Positions 1-11,291 are shown, numbered from the stretch's first letter. The stretch is DNA of 53,266 nt from Bacillus sp. CGMCC 1.16541 (GCF_003184905.1 NZ_QFRU01000029.1:1-53266), one strand, 5' to 3'. A program made the numbers and translations. Notes: generated by a model not told the origin, from the letters alone.

Positions 1-101
1 AGAAAAGCGAAGGCGACTGTTCACCTTTGAGAGACATTAGAGCTTTTCCTCAGCAAACTGTTATCTAGTTTTGAGAGAACAATCTCTTAATTGAATACAT
101 G
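1..101 (+). other. 23S-5S intergenic spacer of an rRNA operon (partial)
   Basis: The 23S rRNA end is not in the window, so this is the downstream part of the 23S-5S transcribed spacer. Just before the 5S gene it holds a small stem, TTGAGAG (71-77) facing CTCTTAA (84-90), of the kind seen in Bacillus rRNA spacers. I infer the spacer identity from its position directly upstream of 5S. Confidence 0.6.
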
Positions 102-217
<116 letters not shown>

Positions 218-225
218 AATGATAA

Positions 226-256
226 AACACTAGCGATAGCGCTAGTGTTTTTTTGT
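226..256 (+). terminator. rRNA operon terminator
   Basis: Perfect 9-bp stem AACACTAGC (226-234) with GCTAGTGTT (241-249), 6-nt loop, followed by a run of T. It lies directly after 5S. Confidence 0.93.
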
Positions 257-390
257 TTTTAAATAGTAAAAAACAAGAGCTATCATAAAAGTGTTATTTA
301 CTAAATGTATTCATATATTACTAATTTTATAGAGTAGAGTTGTATAATTTGTTCCTTATCCGTTAAAGCTATTAGTGGAGGTGGGGAAAT

Positions 391-585
391 ATGAAGTATG
401 CAAAAGAAGTTGTTTGTTGTGTGTGTGAAGAGGAGAAATCAATTAATGAAGGAATTCATATTTTTTCAGAATTTCTATGTCGAGAATGTGAGTCTGAAAT
501 TGTAAGGACTGAGACAAATACTCGAAGATATCGTTATTTTGTTCAGAAATTAAAAAGGTTAACCACGTTTAAATCTTCTGTATAA
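391..585 (+). CDS. csfB: Anti-sigma-G factor Gin (CsfB)
   Basis: A 64-residue protein with two CxxC pairs (CCVC near residues 9-12 and CREC near 30-33) that make the zinc site of Gin. In Bacillus, Gin is made in the forespore under sigma-F and holds sigma-G inactive until engulfment is complete. Its place right after an rRNA operon and before yaaO matches B. subtilis, but xpaC and yaaN, which follow csfB there, are absent. A ribosome site GGAGGTGGGG precedes the ATG. A sigma-F promoter is expected; only a weak GTATA-like -35 near 341 is seen. Single gene with its own terminator. Confidence 0.9.
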   Translation: MKYAKEVVCCVCEEEKSINEGIHIFSEFLCRECESEIVRTETNTRRYRYFVQKLKRLTTFKSSV

Positions 586-594
586 AAGAAAGAT

Positions 595-646
595 AGTTCG
601 TTATAAATTCCATTTACACAGGGGGGGTTATAGCGAACTTTTTACT
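595..646 (+). terminator. csfB terminator
   Basis: Stem AGTTCGTTATA (595-605) with TATAGCGAACT (629-639, one G-U pair) and a T-rich tail. The loop is unusually large and contains a run of seven G. Confidence 0.75.
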
Positions 647-702
647 TTTATTCTGTATACATTCAATATTTCTAGAGTAAATAGATTGATGTTTCATTAA
701 TT

Positions 703-710
703 GATATAAT
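703..710 (+). promoter_or_regulatory. Extended -10 promoter of yaaO
   Basis: TGATATAAT at 702-710 is a TGn-extended sigma-A -10 box 47 bp upstream of the chosen yaaO start. No good -35 box is present, as is usual for extended -10 promoters. Confidence 0.5.
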
Positions 711-757
711 GAATGTGCAGAAAATATAATTTAAAGTACGAACAAAGGAAGAGTTCT

Positions 758-2191
758 ATGAATCTTGATCAAACTAAATTACCTCTATATGATGCTCTCT
801 TAAAGCACGCATCTACTCAGCCAATTTCGTATCATGTACCGGGTCATAAAAGTGGAAGTGTGTTTCCCCTTCTTAGTGATAATATCTTCTCTTCTATTTT
901 AAAGATTGATATGACAGAGATTAATGGATTAGACGATTTACATGATCCTGAAGAAGTAATTGATGAAGCTCAAAGGTTAGCAGCAGATATATATGGAGTT
1001 GACGCTACTTATTTTTTAGTGAATGGATCAACTGTTGGAAATTTAGCTTCTGTTTTATCCCTTTGTGACGAAGACGACATGGTTCTTGTTCAAAGAGATT
1101 CACATAAATCTATTTTAAATGCTGTAAAGCTTTCTAAGGTGAGACCTGTTTATCTTGCACCTACTGTTGATGAAGAGACTAATATTAGCATAGGGTTATC
1201 TATTGAAACCATTGAGGAAGCCCTAAAAGCCTATCCAAATGTGAAAGCATTAATTGTAACAAACCCAACGTATTACGGAGCTTCTATCGATATTGATAAA
1301 GTTGTACAGTTGGCACATTCGTATTGTGTTCCTGTTATTGTGGATGAAGCACATGGAGCTCATTTTATAGTGGGTCCTCCTTTTCCAAGGTCAGCTGTAC
1401 AAGCTGGTGCTGATATCGTAATTCATTCTGCGCATAAAACATTACCCGCAATGACTATGGCTTCGTATTTACATGTACAAGGTCATTTTGTAGACCAAGT
1501 AAAGTTGTCTTCATACTTGAGTATTTTACAATCAAGTAGCCCATCATACGTCCTGATGGCTTCTTTAGATATAGCTCGGTATTACGTAGCTCACTTTCGT
1601 TCTTCTCATGTGAGAAAGTTAATAAAAAATATAGAAATGTTTTGTGAAGAGATTAATTCTATATCTGGTTTAAAGGTGGTCCCTCTCAACTCTCAAGATC
1701 CATTAAAAGTACTAATAGAAGCTTCTTTTTGTACAGGGTATGATTTACAGCGTATGTTTGAACAAAAAGGAATTTATTCAGAGTTAGCTGATTCTTCTCG
1801 CGTGCTATTTGTTTTACCTTTGAGTGAGAAGCTCGAAATTGAAGAAACGATAGAAAGAATGAAAAAAGCGATACAATCTTTTTCAAATCAAGAAAATCAG
1901 ACGCTACGTAACGAAGCAAGATTCTCATTTGTTTTCCCAAGTGTATCCTCTGTATTAAGCTATAAACAGATGAAATCGTTAGAAAAAACAACCGTAGCCA
2001 TTGAACATTCAGAAGGTCTTTTTGTTTGTAAATCTGTTATCCCTTATCCACCAGGTATTCCAATTTTATTAGAAGGGGAACAAGTTAATCGTGACCATAT
2101 TAATTACATTTTACAACTAAAAGAGGCAGGAGCTAAGGTTCAAGGTGGTCATTCGATTTATGATGGGTACTTAGAGGTATTTTTAATATAA
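758..2191 (+). CDS. yaaO: PLP-dependent Orn/Lys/Arg decarboxylase family protein (YaaO)
   Basis: A fold-type I pyridoxal-phosphate enzyme of the ornithine/lysine/arginine decarboxylase group, short Bacillus form (477 residues). The PLP-binding DEAH motif is at about residues 196-199 and the Schiff-base lysine sits in SAHKT at about 227; a C-terminal decarboxylase domain follows (PYPPGIPIL, EGYLE-like end). Likely substrate is a basic amino acid, but the exact one cannot be read from sequence. I chose ATG 758, 8 nt after AAAGGAAGAG, over the upstream ATG at 713, whose 15 extra residues have no ribosome site. It is followed 13 nt later by tmk and probably cotranscribed with it. Confidence 0.88.
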   Translation: MNLDQTKLPLYDALLKHASTQPISYHVPGHKSGSVFPLLSDNIFSSILKIDMTEINGLDDLHDPEEVIDEAQRLAADIYGVDATYFLVNGSTVGNLASVLSLCDEDDMVLVQRDSHKSILNAVKLSKVRPVYLAPTVDEETNISIGLSIETIEEALKAYPNVKALIVTNPTYYGASIDIDKVVQLAHSYCVPVIVDEAHGAHFIVGPPFPRSAVQAGADIVIHSAHKTLPAMTMASYLHVQGHFVDQVKLSSYLSILQSSSPSYVLMASLDIARYYVAHFRSSHVRKLIKNIEMFCEEINSISGLKVVPLNSQDPLKVLIEASFCTGYDLQRMFEQKGIYSELADSSRVLFVLPLSEKLEIEETIERMKKAIQSFSNQENQTLRNEARFSFVFPSVSSVLSYKQMKSLEKTTVAIEHSEGLFVCKSVIPYPPGIPILLEGEQVNRDHINYILQLKEAGAKVQGGHSIYDGYLEVFLI

Positions 2192-2204
2192 AGGAGAATA
2201 AAAA

Positions 2205-2834
2205 ATGTCAGGCATGTTTATTACGTTTGAAGGTCCTGAGGGGGCTGGAAAAACGACAATTATTCATATGATTTATAACCAATTAAAAGAAGAAGGATAT
2301 GATGTTATCCTCACGAGAGAACCGGGAGGAATTCAAATTGCAGAGCAGATTAGAGAAATTATTTTAAACCCTGCTAATACTGCTATGGATGCACGAACAG
2401 AAGCATTGTTATATGCTGCTGCAAGAAGGCAACATCTCGTTGAAAAAGTCGTTCCAGCCTTAGAGGAAGGAAAGATTATTTTATGCGATCGGTTCGTTGA
2501 TAGTTCACTTGCATATCAAGGTTTTGCTAGAGGACTAGGGATTGATGAAATATATCAAATCAATCAATTCGCAATAGATGGTTTAATGCCAAAAGCTACA
2601 CTGTTTTTTGATATTAAACCGGAAGTAGGACTAGAGCGAATTAACCGTAATAAAGAGCGAGAAGTGAATCGTTTAGATCTAGAAAAAATTGAGTTTCACC
2701 AGCACGTACGTAACGGATATTTAAAAGTGATTGAGAAATTCCCAAACCGTATGCACTCTATTGATGCTAGTAGAACAATAGAAGAAGTATATCAAGAATC
2801 TTATAAGAAACTGATGGTACTTTTAAATAAATAA
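2205..2834 (+). CDS. tmk: Thymidylate kinase
   Basis: Phosphorylates dTMP to dTDP with ATP, the last specific step in dTTP supply; cytosolic and essential. The P-loop GPEGAGKT spans residues 10-17, TREPGG follows at 37-42, and the DRF substrate motif is at 95-97. The length of 209 residues is typical (B. subtilis about 212). AAGGAG at 2191-2196 is spaced 8 nt from the ATG and overlaps the yaaO stop, so the two genes are probably cotranscribed. Confidence 0.97.
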   Translation: MSGMFITFEGPEGAGKTTIIHMIYNQLKEEGYDVILTREPGGIQIAEQIREIILNPANTAMDARTEALLYAAARRQHLVEKVVPALEEGKIILCDRFVDSSLAYQGFARGLGIDEIYQINQFAIDGLMPKATLFFDIKPEVGLERINRNKEREVNRLDLEKIEFHQHVRNGYLKVIEKFPNRMHSIDASRTIEEVYQESYKKLMVLLNK

Positions 2835-2841
2835 TTCTATC

Positions 2842-2869
2842 TTCAACGGTTATAGAATCTTGTTATAAT
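2842..2869 (+). promoter_or_regulatory. Sigma-A promoter of darA operon
   Basis: TTCAAC (2842-2847), 16 bp, TATAAT (2864-2869) with an extended TGT before the -10 box. It lies 48 bp upstream of the darA start. Confidence 0.6.
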
Positions 2870-2904
2870 AGATATAACAGTATTAAAAGTAAAGAAAAAA
2901 GTAG

Positions 2905-3246
<342 letters not shown>

Positions 3247-3283
3247 GAAATACAAATGCAATGCATAAGTGAGTGATAAATAA

Positions 3284-4276
3284 ATGACAAAAACATGGGA
3301 TGATCTTGAAGCGATTCAGCCGAATGCTTTGAAAATTATTAAGAACAGTCTTGTGAAAAATCGAGTAGCTCATGCCTATATATTAGAAGGAAGTAAAGGT
3401 ACGGGTAAAAAAGAGACAAGCTTGTTATTTGCAAAAGCATTATTCTGTCAACAACTTGACGACTATAAGCCTTGTAATAGATGTATTAATTGCCGTAGGA
3501 TTGACTCTTCTAATCATCCTGATGTTCATTTTATTGAACCTTCTGGATTATCTATAAAGAAAGAGCAAGTTCAATATTTACAATCAGAGTTTACAAAAAC
3601 GGGTGTTGAGTCTAATCAGAAATTATATATCGTCGAGCATATTGATAAAATGACAGTAAGCGCTGCAAATAGTTTATTAAAGTTCTTAGAAGAACCAGGA
3701 GATGGCACATATGCAATTCTTCTAACAGAACAAATTCATAAATTATTAGACACGATTATCTCGAGATGCCAAGTTATCTCTTTTCAAGCGTTAACTCCAG
3801 AAAGTTTGGAACAAAAATTAATAGATAATGATGTTCCAGAGTCAACGGCTTCAATCCTTTCTCATTTAACAAATAGTTTAGATGAAGCGTTCCAGTTAAG
3901 TGAGGACGAATGGTTTGGACTTGCAAGAAAGTTAGTGATACAATTATATGAAGTATTAACAACTAGACCTCAACAAGCCCTTCTTTTTATTCATGAACAG
4001 TGGATGTCTCATTTTATAGAAAAAGAACAAGTGCAAGTTGGATTGAACTTATTAATGCTTCTTTATCGAGATGTATTGACGATACAAGTAGGACAAGAAG
4101 CAAGAATTGTGTATCGTCATAAGCAAGAAGAATTAAAAATGCAAGCTCTTCAAATGACTCAAAATAAAGCTATTTATCAGCTTGAAGTGATTATGAAGGC
4201 TAAAAATAAATTAAATTCTAATATGAATATACAGTTATTGATGGAACAGCTGGTGTTGGATTTGCAGGAGGGATAA
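3284..4276 (+). CDS. holB: DNA polymerase III subunit delta'
   Basis: Clamp-loader subunit that, with delta and tau, opens and loads the beta clamp. Seen: HAYILEG, a P-loop-like GSKGTGKK at about residues 37-44 in which the usual final T/S is lysine (a degenerate ATP site is normal for delta'), a four-cysteine zinc module (CQQLDDYKPC, CINC), and SLLKFLEEP with the SRC motif of sensor 1. The length of 330 matches B. subtilis (329). It ends 4 nt before ricT, so they form one operon. Confidence 0.96.
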   Translation: MTKTWDDLEAIQPNALKIIKNSLVKNRVAHAYILEGSKGTGKKETSLLFAKALFCQQLDDYKPCNRCINCRRIDSSNHPDVHFIEPSGLSIKKEQVQYLQSEFTKTGVESNQKLYIVEHIDKMTVSAANSLLKFLEEPGDGTYAILLTEQIHKLLDTIISRCQVISFQALTPESLEQKLIDNDVPESTASILSHLTNSLDEAFQLSEDEWFGLARKLVIQLYEVLTTRPQQALLFIHEQWMSHFIEKEQVQVGLNLLMLLYRDVLTIQVGQEARIVYRHKQEELKMQALQMTQNKAIYQLEVIMKAKNKLNSNMNIQLLMEQLVLDLQEG

Positions 4277-4280
4277 AAGC

Positions 4281-5108
4281 TTGTATGATGTAGTAGGAGT
4301 ACGCTTTAAGAAAGCGGGGAAGATTTATTACTTTGATCCTGGAGAGCTAAATATTCCTGATGGCGAATTTGTAATTGTAGAGACAGTTCGCGGTGTGGAA
4401 TTCGGCAAAGTAGTCATTAATAAAAAGCAAGTAAGCGAACATGATATTGTTCTTCCTTTGAAAAAAGTGATTCGCATTGCTGAACAAAAGGATCGACTTA
4501 TTGTAGATGAGAATAAAAATGCTGCTCAAGAAGCATACGATGTGTGTATGCAAAAAATTCAAGAGCACAGTTTAGATATGAAATTAGTAGATGTAGAATA
4601 TACATTCGATCGGAATAAGGTGATTTTTTATTTTACTGCTGACGGACGTATTGATTTCCGAGAGTTAGTAAAAGACTTAGCTGCCATTTTCCGTACACGC
4701 ATTGAACTACGTCAGATTGGTGTGCGTGACGAGGCGAAGCTTTTAGGTGGCATTGGACCTTGTGGAAGAATGTTATGTTGCTCTACATTTTTAGGAGATT
4801 TTGAACCTGTATCCATTAAAATGGCGAAAGATCAAAATCTATCACTAAATCCAACCAAAATATCTGGATTATGCGGTCGATTAATGTGTTGTTTAAAATA
4901 TGAAAACGATGAATATGAAACAGCCAAAGAACAATTGCCCGATTTAGGAGCAGTCATTAAAACACCAAATGGCTCTGGACGTGTTGTAGGTCTTAATATA
5001 CTAGAAAGAATTATTCAAGTAGAGCTATCGGAGCAGCAACAAATTGTTGAGTTTACACTGGATGAAATTGTGAAAGAAGGGGCTGTTTCATTTCAAGCCA
5101 CAGAGTAA
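4281..5108 (+). CDS. ricT: RicT (YaaT), stimulator of Spo0A phosphorelay and RNase Y specificity factor
   Basis: PSP1-family protein of 275 residues. Together with RicA and RicF it forms an Fe-S complex that directs RNase Y processing and is needed for sporulation, competence and biofilm. The six conserved cysteines are at 161, 166, 167, 198, 203 and 204 in the motifs PCGRMLCC and LCGRLMCC. The start codon is TTG, 8 nt after GGAGGG (4267-4272). It lies in the darA-holB-ricT-yabA operon. Confidence 0.96.
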   Translation: MYDVVGVRFKKAGKIYYFDPGELNIPDGEFVIVETVRGVEFGKVVINKKQVSEHDIVLPLKKVIRIAEQKDRLIVDENKNAAQEAYDVCMQKIQEHSLDMKLVDVEYTFDRNKVIFYFTADGRIDFRELVKDLAAIFRTRIELRQIGVRDEAKLLGGIGPCGRMLCCSTFLGDFEPVSIKMAKDQNLSLNPTKISGLCGRLMCCLKYENDEYETAKEQLPDLGAVIKTPNGSGRVVGLNILERIIQVELSEQQQIVEFTLDEIVKEGAVSFQATE

Positions 5109-5122
5109 CGAGGTGGGCAAAG

Positions 5123-5491
5123 GTGGATAAAAAAGAGATTTTTGATTCGGTTACTAATATGGAGGAGCAGATTGGGCATTTATACAAGCAATTAGGTGAA
5201 TTGAAAGAGCATCTTGCTGAGCTCATTGAAGAAAATCACAATATAAAGCTAGAAAATGACCATTTGCGCCGCCGCCTTGACCAAACGAATAGTGAAGAAG
5301 TGCAACGAAAGCATCGGAATCAAAAAGTGAATAAACAAACAAGAGAACAAAAACAAGTAGATATCGGAGAAGGGTATGATAACTTGGCTCGTCTTTATCA
5401 AGAAGGTTTTCATATTTGTAACGTACACTATGGAAGCATCCGAAAAGATGGAGACTGTTTGTTTTGTTTGTCATTTTTGAATAAGAAGTAA
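5123..5491 (+). CDS. yabA: Replication initiation control protein YabA
   Basis: Small regulator that binds both DnaA and the beta clamp DnaN and limits re-initiation of replication. The N-terminal half (about residues 1-60) is a leucine-zipper coiled coil that makes the tetramer; the C-terminal domain has a zinc site, H plus three cysteines in FHICNVH and DCLFC (about residues 97-117). GTG start preceded by GAGGTGGG. Total 122 residues, as in B. subtilis (119). Last gene of the operon before a terminator. Confidence 0.95.
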   Translation: MDKKEIFDSVTNMEEQIGHLYKQLGELKEHLAELIEENHNIKLENDHLRRRLDQTNSEEVQRKHRNQKVNKQTREQKQVDIGEGYDNLARLYQEGFHICNVHYGSIRKDGDCLFCLSFLNKK

Positions 5492-5523
5492 AAAAGCCTT
5501 TCCGTTTGGAGAGGCTATTTTTT
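5491..5523 (+). terminator. Terminator after yabA
   Basis: 8-bp stem GCCTTTCC (5496-5503) with GGAGAGGC (5508-5515), loop GTTT, flanked by A-run and T-run. Confidence 0.88.
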
Positions 5524-5556
5524 ATATAAGGTAAAAGTTTAAAGGAGAAGAACACA

Positions 5557-6303
5557 ATGGTGCAATTACATGAAGATGAGCGATTGGATTATTTGTTGGC
5601 AGAAGAGAATTTACGAATTATACAAAGCCCTTCTGTCTTTGCTTTTTCATTAGATGCAGTTTTATTAGCAAGATTTGCGTATGTTCCAATTCAAAAAGGA
5701 AACATCATTGATTTATGTACAGGAAACGCTGTTATTCCGTTATTGTTATCTAAACGAACAAAAGCCTCCATTATCGGTGTTGAAATTCAAAATCGACTAC
5801 ATAGCATGGCTGAAAGAAGCATTTCTTATAATGAACTTGGAGGTCAAATTGAAGTCATTCATGGTGATTTAAAGGATATGCCACAAAAGATAGGATACGG
5901 AAAGTTCGATGTAGTCACGTGTAATCCTCCTTATTTTCCTACTCCGAAAAAAGAGGAGCAAAATATTAATGAACACTTCGCTATCGCAAGGCATGAAATT
6001 CATTGTACATTAGAAGATGTGATTCGAGTGAGTAGTCAACTGGTACGTCAAGGAGGGAAAATAGCACTTGTCCATCGACCAGGTCGGCTTTTAGATATTG
6101 TAACACTTATGCGAAAATATAAAGTAGAGCCAAAGCGATTACAGTTCGTCTATCCAAAAGCAGGAAAAGAGGCAAATACCATTTTAATTGAAGGAATTAA
6201 GAACGGAAATCCTGACCTAAAAATATTACCTCCATTGTTTGTTTATCAAGAAAATAATGAGTATACGGAGGAGTTAGAGAGCATTTTATATGGAAAAGAA
6301 TAG
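5557..6303 (+). CDS. yabB: tRNA1(Val) (adenine-N6)-methyltransferase family protein (YabB/TrmN6-like)
   Basis: Rossmann-fold SAM-dependent methyltransferase of 248 residues. The SAM loop [14 protein letters not shown] is near residues 50-63 and the amino-methyltransferase motif NPPYF near 124-128, which marks N6-adenine methylation. The closest characterised relative is E. coli TrmN6, acting on A37 of tRNA-Val; B. subtilis YabB is of the same family. AAAGGAGAAG precedes the ATG. The 3' end overlaps yazA by 14 nt, showing translational coupling. Confidence 0.88.
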   Translation: MVQLHEDERLDYLLAEENLRIIQSPSVFAFSLDAVLLARFAYVPIQKGNIIDLCTGNAVIPLLLSKRTKASIIGVEIQNRLHSMAERSISYNELGGQIEVIHGDLKDMPQKIGYGKFDVVTCNPPYFPTPKKEEQNINEHFAIARHEIHCTLEDVIRVSSQLVRQGGKIALVHRPGRLLDIVTLMRKYKVEPKRLQFVYPKAGKEANTILIEGIKNGNPDLKILPPLFVYQENNEYTEELESILYGKE

Positions 6304-6577
6304 TCATTACTTTTACGTCTTAGAATGCAGTGATGGTAGTCTTTACGCAGGTTATACAGTTAATATTGAAAAAAGAATACGTACACATAATGAAGGAAAA
6401 GGTGCTAAATATACAAGAGGTAGAACACCTGTTTCGTTAGTGATAGTGAAAGAATATACAACAAAGCGAGAAGCAATGCAGATGGAGTATCAATTCAAAC
6501 AATTGAGTCGCTTGCAAAAAGAGAAGTATATTTTAAAGGAGCGAGAAAACAAATATGAAACAGCAAAAAAGCTATAG
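6290..6577 (+). CDS. yazA: GIY-YIG nuclease superfamily protein YazA
   Basis: Small single-domain GIY-YIG protein (95 residues, UPF0213/UvrC N-terminal-like). The first strand [17 protein letters not shown] holds the two tyrosine-containing segments (YVL and YAGYT) and the catalytic-type arginine follows in EKRIRTHN. Its function is not settled. It overlaps both neighbours (14 nt with yabB, 23 nt with rsmI), so the three are a tightly coupled unit. Confidence 0.9.
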   Translation: MEKNSHYFYVLECSDGSLYAGYTVNIEKRIRTHNEGKGAKYTRGRTPVSLVIVKEYTTKREAMQMEYQFKQLSRLQKEKYILKERENKYETAKKL

Positions 6578-7427
6578 CGGAGAGCAAGAAGGTGGAACGC
6601 TATATCTTGTGCCAACACCTATTGGAAACTTAGAAGACATGACATTTCGTGCAATTCGTATTTTAAAAGAAGTAGACTATATCGCAGCGGAGGATACGAG
6701 ACAAACAAAAAAGTTATGCAATCATTTTGAAGTGTCAACGCCTATTAAAAGTTACCATGAACATAATAAAGAGAGCAAGGGACAGCAAATGGTTGCAGAT
6801 TTAAAAAGTGGTCAATCAATTGCTTTAGTAAGTGATGCAGGCATGCCGTGTATTTCTGATCCTGGTTATGAGTTAGTGGCATTAGCCGTGCAAGAGAATC
6901 AAGTTATTGTTCCTTTACCAGGAGCTAACGCCGCACTAACTGCTTTAATGGCATCAGGCTTGCCAACCGATCACTTTTATTTCTATGGATTTTTACATCG
7001 TCAAAAAAAGCAAAAGATCGAGCAATTACAAGATTTAATGTACCGAAAAGAAACCATGATTTTTTATGAAGCTCCTCATCGATTAAAGGAAACATTAAAA
7101 CTAATGAATGATGTATGGGGAGATCGTTATATTGTGTTATCACGTGAATTAACGAAGCGTTATGAAGAATTTCTACGTGGTTCCATTTCAGATGCGCTAG
7201 ATTGGGCGTCAACAGAAGAAGTAAGAGGCGAATTTTGTGTGATTGTTGAAGGTAGTCAGGAAGAAGAAGTGGTTCCAACAAAATGGTGGGAAGATAAAAC
7301 AATCATTGAACATGTGGACTATTATATAAATGAAAAAGCATATTCCTCAAAAGAAGCAATTAAACAAGTGGCTGTTGAACGAGAGATGCCAAAGAGAGAT
7401 GTTTATAACACGTATCATATTAAATAA
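6555..7427 (+). CDS. rsmI: 16S rRNA (cytidine-2'-O)-methyltransferase RsmI
   Basis: Tetrapyrrole-methylase-fold enzyme that 2'-O-methylates C1402 of 16S rRNA. Motifs: LYLVPTPIGNLEDMTFRA at the N terminus, AAEDTRQTKKL, the SAM-binding SDAGMPCISDPGYELV (about residues 92-107) and LPGANAALTALMASGLP. It is 290 residues (B. subtilis YabC 292). The same 16S helix is the target region of RsmH elsewhere; another 16S methylase, rsmA, lies at 13419. The start ATG 6555 lies inside yazA. Confidence 0.95.
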   Translation: MKQQKSYSGEQEGGTLYLVPTPIGNLEDMTFRAIRILKEVDYIAAEDTRQTKKLCNHFEVSTPIKSYHEHNKESKGQQMVADLKSGQSIALVSDAGMPCISDPGYELVALAVQENQVIVPLPGANAALTALMASGLPTDHFYFYGFLHRQKKQKIEQLQDLMYRKETMIFYEAPHRLKETLKLMNDVWGDRYIVLSRELTKRYEEFLRGSISDALDWASTEEVRGEFCVIVEGSQEEEVVPTKWWEDKTIIEHVDYYINEKAYSSKEAIKQVAVEREMPKRDVYNTYHIK

Positions 7428-7428
7428 T

Positions 7429-7457
7429 AAAAAAGCTGTCGTCTGGACAGCTTTTTT
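7429..7457. terminator. Bidirectional terminator between rsmI and abrB
   Basis: Stem AAAAAAGCTGTC (7429-7440) with GACAGCTTTTTT (7446-7457). A-run on one side and T-run on the other let it stop transcripts from both strands; it serves the convergent rsmI and abrB genes. Confidence 0.93.
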
Positions 7458-7458
7458 A

Positions 7459-7743
7459 TTACTTAGCAGTTGCTAAAGAGTCTTGAAGTTCTTTAATGAT
7501 TTGTTCTGCACCTTCGCGGCTTAAGATTAATTTTCCACCCGCAAGTTGAATGTTCTCATCAGAAACTTCACCTGTGATTTGGCATGTCATGTTTGGTTTG
7601 TATTTCTTTAAGATAATACGCTCCTCATCAACATAAATTTCTAATGCATCCTTTTCAGCGATACCTAATGTGCGGCGTAATTCAATTGGAATTACTACAC
7701 GTCCTAACTCATCAACTTTACGTACAATACCTGTAGACTTCAT
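7459..7743 (-). CDS. abrB: Transition-state regulator AbrB
   Basis: Swapped-hairpin DNA-binding protein of 94 residues that represses post-exponential genes (spo0H, spoVG and many others) during growth. The N-terminal domain TGIVRKVDELGRVVIPIELRRTL carries the DNA-contacting arginines; the C-terminal domain drives tetramer formation. AGAGGAGAAA precedes the ATG. The gene is convergent with rsmI and divergent from metG. Its promoter and two tandem Spo0A boxes lie just upstream, so Spo0A~P repression is expected. SpoVT at 27445 carries a paralogous N-terminal domain. Confidence 0.97.
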   Translation of the reverse strand: MKSTGIVRKVDELGRVVIPIELRRTLGIAEKDALEIYVDEERIILKKYKPNMTCQITGEVSDENIQLAGGKLILSREGAEQIIKELQDSLATAK

Positions 7744-7787
7744 AATAAATTTCTCCTCTCGTATTCTAGTACTTTTTCTATATTATT

Positions 7788-7804
7788 TTCGTCATTATTC
7801 GACA
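7788..7804 (-). promoter_or_regulatory. Tandem Spo0A boxes in abrB leader
   Basis: On the minus strand two copies of TGNCGAA (7798-7804 TGTCGAA; 7788-7794 TGACGAA) lie exactly 10 bp apart, downstream of the abrB -10 box. The first extends to TTTGTCGAATAA, a full match to the 0A-box consensus. Confidence 0.88.
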
Positions 7805-7821
7805 AATTTCAATGTAATCTA

Positions 7822-7850
7822 ATCATAACAGTGTTTCCAAAACTAGTCAA
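7822..7850 (-). promoter_or_regulatory. Sigma-A promoter of abrB
   Basis: On the minus strand TTGACT (7845-7850), 17 bp, TATGAT (7822-7827). The Spo0A boxes start about 18 bp downstream of the -10 box. Confidence 0.88.
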
Positions 7851-8027
7851 TAATTTTATATGTAAAAAACTGTAGTTGGAAAAAATTAAAACTTTGTTTG
7901 TTGATATATCAAGGTTTTTTGACCAATAGTCAGTATGAAAAAGGTATATTTTTGAAAAAAATAACATTTAAAACTATTATACTCATAATAATTATCAAAA
8001 AACAGAGAAAGTAAATGTTGGAAAATA

Positions 8028-8045
8028 TGTCGACAATTCGACAAA
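8028..8045 (-). promoter_or_regulatory. Distal Spo0A-box-like cluster
   Basis: TGTCGACAATTCGACAAA contains TGTCGA and a perfect TTCGACA; on the minus strand the latter reads TTTTGTCGAATT, close to the 0A-box consensus. It lies about 180 bp upstream of the abrB -35 box. Confidence 0.5.
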
Positions 8046-8148
8046 ATTCTATTTTTGTTATTTTTTCTTTTTAATCGGTTTACATATGTACGGATAGATT
8101 TCACTTAACGAACAAGAATAGACGTGATAAAGTCGTAACTAAATGTAT

Positions 8149-8212
8149 ATTCTTATAAGAAAATAGGCGATGATGGTAATATTCTTTCATCTTTCATATT
8201 TTCTATAAGAAT
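8149..8212. repeat. Imperfect inverted repeat upstream of metG
   Basis: The 17-nt left arm (8149-8165) and 16-nt right arm (8197-8212) are complementary apart from one unpaired base; inner GATG and CATC can extend the stem. There is no T-run after it, so it is not a typical terminator. Confidence 0.65.
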
Positions 8213-8294
8213 TATTCGGAAGGGTTTTGCGGTTTTTAGAGGTTATCATGTAAAATAATAAATGTGACTTGAAGTAAAATCATCCAGTATATAG

Positions 8295-10370
<2,076 letters not shown>

Positions 10371-10410
10371 TAGTATAAAATATTATTCCGTTTTATATGT
10401 AAGAAAGAGA

Positions 10411-10450
10411 AAGGGTGTTTCACGTGTAACATACGTGAAACCTTTTTCTT
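10411..10450 (+). terminator. metG terminator
   Basis: Stem TTTCACGT (10418-10425) with ACGTGAAA (10433-10440), extended by flanking GG/CC, then a T-rich tail. Confidence 0.85.
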
Positions 10451-10520
10451 TTTGTTATAACAACATAATTTTTAGAAATGATAACAGTAGAAACTCGAAT
10501 GTAAGAGGAGGAAAAAGAAT

Positions 10521-11291
10521 ATGTTATTTGATACACATGTACATTTAAATGCTGATCAATATGAAAGTGATTTAGAAGAAGTCATTGAACGTGCGAAAGA
10601 AGCAGGTGTCGAAAACATGGTAGTGGTTGGATTTGACCGCAAAACCATTCATCGTGCGATGGAAATTGTTGAACAATATGACTTTATCTATGCAGCGGTA
10701 GGGTGGCACCCAGTAGATGCGATCGATATGACAGAAGAAGACTTAGAGTGGATTGAAGAATTAGCTGCACATCCTAAAGTCGTTGCAATCGGAGAAATGG
10801 GTCTAGATTATCATTGGGATAAATCTCCAAAGGATGTGCAGAAGGACGTGTTTCGTAAGCAAGTTCGTCTCGCAAGAAAAGTAAAGTTGCCAATTATTAT
10901 TCATAATCGTGATGCGACAGAAGACGTTGTTGAGATTTTAAGAGAAGAGAACGTAGAAGAAGTAGGAGGGATTATGCACTGTTTTACAGGTAGCTTAGAG
11001 ATTGCTAAACAGTGTATCGACATGAATATGTACATCTCGTTTGGGGGTCCAGTGACATTTAAAAATGCGAAAAAACCGAAAGAAGTAGCGACAGAATTGC
11101 CTCTTGATCGACTTTTAATTGAGACAGATTGTCCATACTTGACTCCTCATCCATACCGTGGAAAGCGCAATGAGCCAGGGTATGTCACATATGTAGCTGA
11201 ACAAATTGCTAAGTTAAAAGGGATAACTTATGAGGAATTAGCACAAAAAACAACAGCAAACGCGAAAAAATTATTCGGCATAAATCGATAA
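10521..11291 (+). CDS. tatD: TatD-family metal-dependent deoxyribonuclease (YabD)
   Basis: TIM-barrel hydrolase of 256 residues. Metal ligands are visible: DTHVH at the N terminus (His6, His8), GEMGLDYH (about 91-98), IIHNRDA, MHCFTG and ETDCPYLTPHP. TatD enzymes cut DNA or DNA-linked substrates; the physiological role in Bacillus is not established. AGAGGAGG precedes the ATG. It sits between metG and yabE as in B. subtilis. Confidence 0.93.
   Translation: MLFDTHVHLNADQYESDLEEVIERAKEAGVENMVVVGFDRKTIHRAMEIVEQYDFIYAAVGWHPVDAIDMTEEDLEWIEELAAHPKVVAIGEMGLDYHWDKSPKDVQKDVFRKQVRLARKVKLPIIIHNRDATEDVVEILREENVEEVGGIMHCFTGSLEIAKQCIDMNMYISFGGPVTFKNAKKPKEVATELPLDRLLIETDCPYLTPHPYRGKRNEPGYVTYVAEQIAKLKGITYEELAQKTTANAKKLFGINR

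Noticed and set aside
6925-7302. 125-residue ORF antisense to rsmI
   Set aside because: Reverse shadow of a well-conserved gene; no ribosome site or domain.
7886-8104. 72-residue minus-strand ORF in the abrB-metG gap
   Set aside because: Composition is AT-driven (F, K, N, Y, I), there is no family resemblance and it covers the Spo0A-box region; treated as noise.
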